Assembly: GCA_021779635.1 (NCBI GenBank)
Contig: JAJYAH010000046.1
Span: forward strand, 1-17,928
Direction: 5' to 3'
Origin: Pseudomonadota bacterium
GTDB lineage: Bacteria > Pseudomonadota > Alphaproteobacteria > Rhizobiales > Xanthobacteraceae
DNA length: 17,928 bases
In this document: piece after piece, positions 16,004 to 17,928 of the stretch
Layout of the letters: every line of letters begins with the position of its first letter
Position numbering within the stretch: position 1 is the stretch's first letter
Translations under genes and position numbers: made by a program
Notes under the pieces: generated by a model
What the model was told of the DNA's origin: nothing
Database searches by the model: none
The model's input: the letters and a program-made list of their open reading frames with translations, nothing else

Positions 16004-17164
16004 ATGGTCATGATGGATACCTCCAATCCAGCGCCGGCGCAGTCACCCGCGAGGGCCCAACGCGTGCTCGTGCTGCAGGGGGGCGGCGCGCTCGGCTCCT
16101 ACCAGGCCGGCGCATATCAAGCGCTGTGTCACCATGATTTCGAGCCGGACTGGGTTGCCGGCATCTCGATTGGCGCCATCAATGCTGCGATCATCGCCGG
16201 TAACCCGCCTGAAAGGCGGATCCAGCGGCTCAAGGAATTCTGGGAGATGGTTTCAGCGCCGGTACCCTGGAGTCCCATCACCTCCGATGACCGCGGGCGT
16301 TCCTTTTTTAACGAGGCCAGCGCCGCCATGATTGCAACCTTCGGCGTGCCCGGCTTCTTCACGCCGCGCTTCCCGCCGGCGCCGCTGTGGCCGCAGGGCA
16401 GCCCGGAGTCGCAGAGCTATTACGATACCGGGCCGCTTCGCGCGACGCTGGAGCATCTGGTGGATTTCGACCGGATCAACGATCTCAAGACCCGGCTCAG
16501 CGTCGGCGCGGTCGGCGTGACGTCGGGGAACTTCACATATTTCGATAATTTCGAATTCAAAAAGCTGGGCAAGAAGATCGAGCCGGAACACATCATGGCC
16601 TCCGGTGCGCTGCCGCCGGGCTTTCCATCCATCGTCATCGACGGCGAGCACTATTGGGACGGCGGCATCGCCTCCAACACGCCGCTCGATTACGTGCTGG
16701 ATAAAGACATAACCAACGCGCTTTTGATCTTCCAGATCGACCTGTTCAGCGCGCGGGGCCCTTTGCCGATCTCGCTGATTGAAGCGGCCGAACGTGAAAA
16801 GGACATTCGCTTTTCCAGCCGCACTCGGATGAATACCGACAAGAACAAGCAGATCCACAATGCCCGCAAGGCGCTGCGCGACCTGATCGGCAAGCTGCCC
16901 GAGGAGTTGAAGAACGATCCGGCGGTCGAAGTCCTGCGCAATGTCACCAGGGAAAATACGGTCACCGTGGTGCACCTGATCTATCGCAGCAAGAATTACG
17001 AATCGTCCTCCAAGGATTACGATTTCTCGCGCGTCGGCATGGTCGAACATTGGGGCGCGGGCGAGCGCGACGTTCATCTGTCGATGCGCCACACCGAATG
17101 GCTCGAACGGCCGCAGACCGGCGAAACCATGATGACTTACGATCTCACCGGGGATGGCACCTAG
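16004..17164 (+). CDS. Patatin-like phospholipase, DUF3734-containing
   Basis: A predicted patatin-fold serine hydrolase of 386 residues from the ATG at 16004. Motifs are complete: oxyanion-hole GGGALGSYQAG (26-36), nucleophile elbow GISIG (Ser55) and the dyad aspartate in DGG (Asp219), with no signal peptide. The C-terminal third, with FSSRTRMNTDKNKQIHNARKALRDLIGKLP and YRSKNYESSSKDYDFSR, matches the DUF3734 extension found on many alphaproteobacterial patatins. The substrate is unknown; lipid esters are the default. It lies 119 bp upstream of a 3-hydroxybutyrate dehydrogenase in the same direction, so a link to polyhydroxybutyrate granules or lipid turnover is plausible. The start is uncertain: TTG 15989 and ATG 16010 or 16013 are in frame and none has a strong ribosome site. 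Confidence 0.9.
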   Translation: MVMMDTSNPAPAQSPARAQRVLVLQGGGALGSYQAGAYQALCHHDFEPDWVAGISIGAINAAIIAGNPPERRIQRLKEFWEMVSAPVPWSPITSDDRGRSFFNEASAAMIATFGVPGFFTPRFPPAPLWPQGSPESQSYYDTGPLRATLEHLVDFDRINDLKTRLSVGAVGVTSGNFTYFDNFEFKKLGKKIEPEHIMASGALPPGFPSIVIDGEHYWDGGIASNTPLDYVLDKDITNALLIFQIDLFSARGPLPISLIEAAEREKDIRFSSRTRMNTDKNKQIHNARKALRDLIGKLPEELKNDPAVEVLRNVTRENTVTVVHLIYRSKNYESSSKDYDFSRVGMVEHWGAGERDVHLSMRHTEWLERPQTGETMMTYDLTGDGT

Positions 17165-17252
17165 AGCGTTTTCGAGCGAAAGCGCGTTGGCAAAACGCGT
17201 CAAAACAACAGACGGGAGCATGATCCGATTCAATCTGGTCGGATCATGCTCC
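17163..17252. repeat. Hairpin repeat between patatin gene and bdhA
   Basis: Directly at the patatin stop lies a repeat that begins AGAGCGTTTTCGAGCG. GCGTTTT (17166-17172) pairs with AAAACGC (17192-17198). A second hairpin has 14-bp perfect arms, GGAGCATGATCCGA (17215-17228) and TCGGATCATGCTCC (17239-17252), around a 10-nt loop. I recall this beginning as a dispersed repeat in Bradyrhizobium genomes. The second hairpin ends 18 bp before the bdhA ribosome site, so it would lie in any transcript running from the patatin gene into bdhA. Confidence 0.82.
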
Positions 17253-17283
17253 GAACCCTCGATGGCAAACAGGAGTAGATGAA

Positions 17284-17928
17284 ATGGGTACGTTGACAGG
17301 CAAGACCGCGGTGGTGACCGGTTCGACCAGCGGCATCGGATTGGCGTATGCGCGCGCCTTTGCCGGCGCCGGCGCCAATATCGTCATCAATGGCATGGGC
17401 GCCCCCGCCGACATCGAGAGGGAGCGCGCCGCCATCGAGAGCGACTTCAAGGTCAAGGCGGTCCATTCGCCGGCCGACATGACCAAGCCCGCGGAGATCG
17501 CCGGCATGATCGCGTTCGGGGAAAAGACCTTCGGGTCGGTCGACGTTCTCGTCAACAATGCCGGCATCCAGTTCGTGTCGCCGATCGAGGAATTCCCGAT
17601 CGAGAAATGGGACGCCATCATCGCGATCAACCTGTCGTCGGCGTTTCACGGCATCCGCGCCGCGGTGCCCGGCATGAAGAAGCGCGGCTGGGGCCGCATC
17701 ATCAATACCGCCTCGGCGCATTCGCTGGTGGCCTCGCCATTCAAGTCGGCCTACGTGTCGGCCAAGCACGGCATCGCCGGCCTCACCAAGACCGTGGCCC
17801 TGGAGCTTGCGACCTTCAAGATCACCTGCAATTGCATCAGTCCCGGCTATGTCTGGACGCCGCTGGTCGAGCATCAGATCCCCGACACCATGAAGGCGCG
17901 CAATATGACCAAGGAGCAGGTCATCCGC
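17284..17928 (+). CDS. bdhA: 3-hydroxybutyrate dehydrogenase, 3'-truncated
   Basis: This short-chain dehydrogenase oxidises (R)-3-hydroxybutyrate to acetoacetate with NAD+, a step in polyhydroxybutyrate degradation. The first 215 residues are visible; the family is about 260, so roughly 45 are beyond the window. Visible motifs are the NAD-binding TGSTSGIG (12-19), NNAG (91-94), and the catalytic Ser144, Tyr157 and Lys161 (YVSAK). Residues that bind the substrate carboxylate in characterised bacterial enzymes also appear: Gln96, His146, Lys154 and Gln198, the last within PLVEHQIP. Together these favour 3-hydroxybutyrate dehydrogenase over a generic SDR. AGGAG (17271-17275) lies eight bases before the ATG. 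Confidence 0.93.
   Translation, partial: MGTLTGKTAVVTGSTSGIGLAYARAFAGAGANIVINGMGAPADIERERAAIESDFKVKAVHSPADMTKPAEIAGMIAFGEKTFGSVDVLVNNAGIQFVSPIEEFPIEKWDAIIAINLSSAFHGIRAAVPGMKKRGWGRIINTASAHSLVASPFKSAYVSAKHGIAGLTKTVALELATFKITCNCISPGYVWTPLVEHQIPDTMKARNMTKEQVIR

Noticed and set aside
1..17928. tRNA, rRNA, CRISPR arrays, prophage or defence genes
   Set aside because: None was recognised on either strand; the window is metabolic and transport genes with intergenic repeats.

Overview
The window reads as chromosomal DNA from a GC-rich alphaproteobacterium of the Bradyrhizobium/Rhodopseudomonas group (Nitrobacteraceae, Hyphomicrobiales). The grounds are the gene repertoire (DUF2865 and Thivi_2564-type small proteins, a cysG-DUF2849-cysI-DUF934-cysH operon, a DUF3734 patatin beside bdhA), GC-rich codon use, and three palindromic repeats of kinds I associate with these genomes. 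The placement comes from recall and was not searched.

Layout. 3-590: 3' part of an exported DUF2865 protein. 843-998: tiny membrane protein, followed by a bidirectional terminator. 1105-3267 (-): malate synthase G (glcB). 3472-5388 (-) and 5412-6206 (-): cysNC and cysD, sulfate activation. 6207-6472: divergent control region. 6473-11130 (+): tightly packed cysG-DUF2849-cysI-DUF934-cysH. 11287-15217 (+): sulfate/thiosulfate ABC transporter sbp-cysT-cysW-cysA. 15407-15913: CAP-domain lipoprotein. 16004-17164: patatin-like protein. 17284 to the window end: 3-hydroxybutyrate dehydrogenase, truncated by the edge.

Functionally, about 12 kb forms one assimilatory sulfate island. The Sbp-CysTWA importer brings in sulfate, CysD-CysN makes APS, and the CysH here has the iron-sulfur cysteine pattern of an APS reductase, so APS can be reduced directly to sulfite. 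CysI reduces sulfite to sulfide with siroheme supplied by CysG. DUF2849 and DUF934 are overlapped into the same operon and probably assist the sulfite reduction step. The CysC half of CysNC looks intact, so PAPS can also be made. No CysJ flavoprotein is present. The flanking genes (glcB, bdhA, patatin) concern acetyl-CoA, glyoxylate and polyhydroxybutyrate metabolism.

I do not see a clearly new defence or mobile system. The most unusual object is a roughly 108-bp multi-hairpin repeat lying in frame inside the 5' end of cysW, which gives this permease about 38 extra N-terminal residues and puts strong RNA structure just after its start codon. Two other palindromic repeats lie between genes, one after cysA and one in the leader of bdhA.
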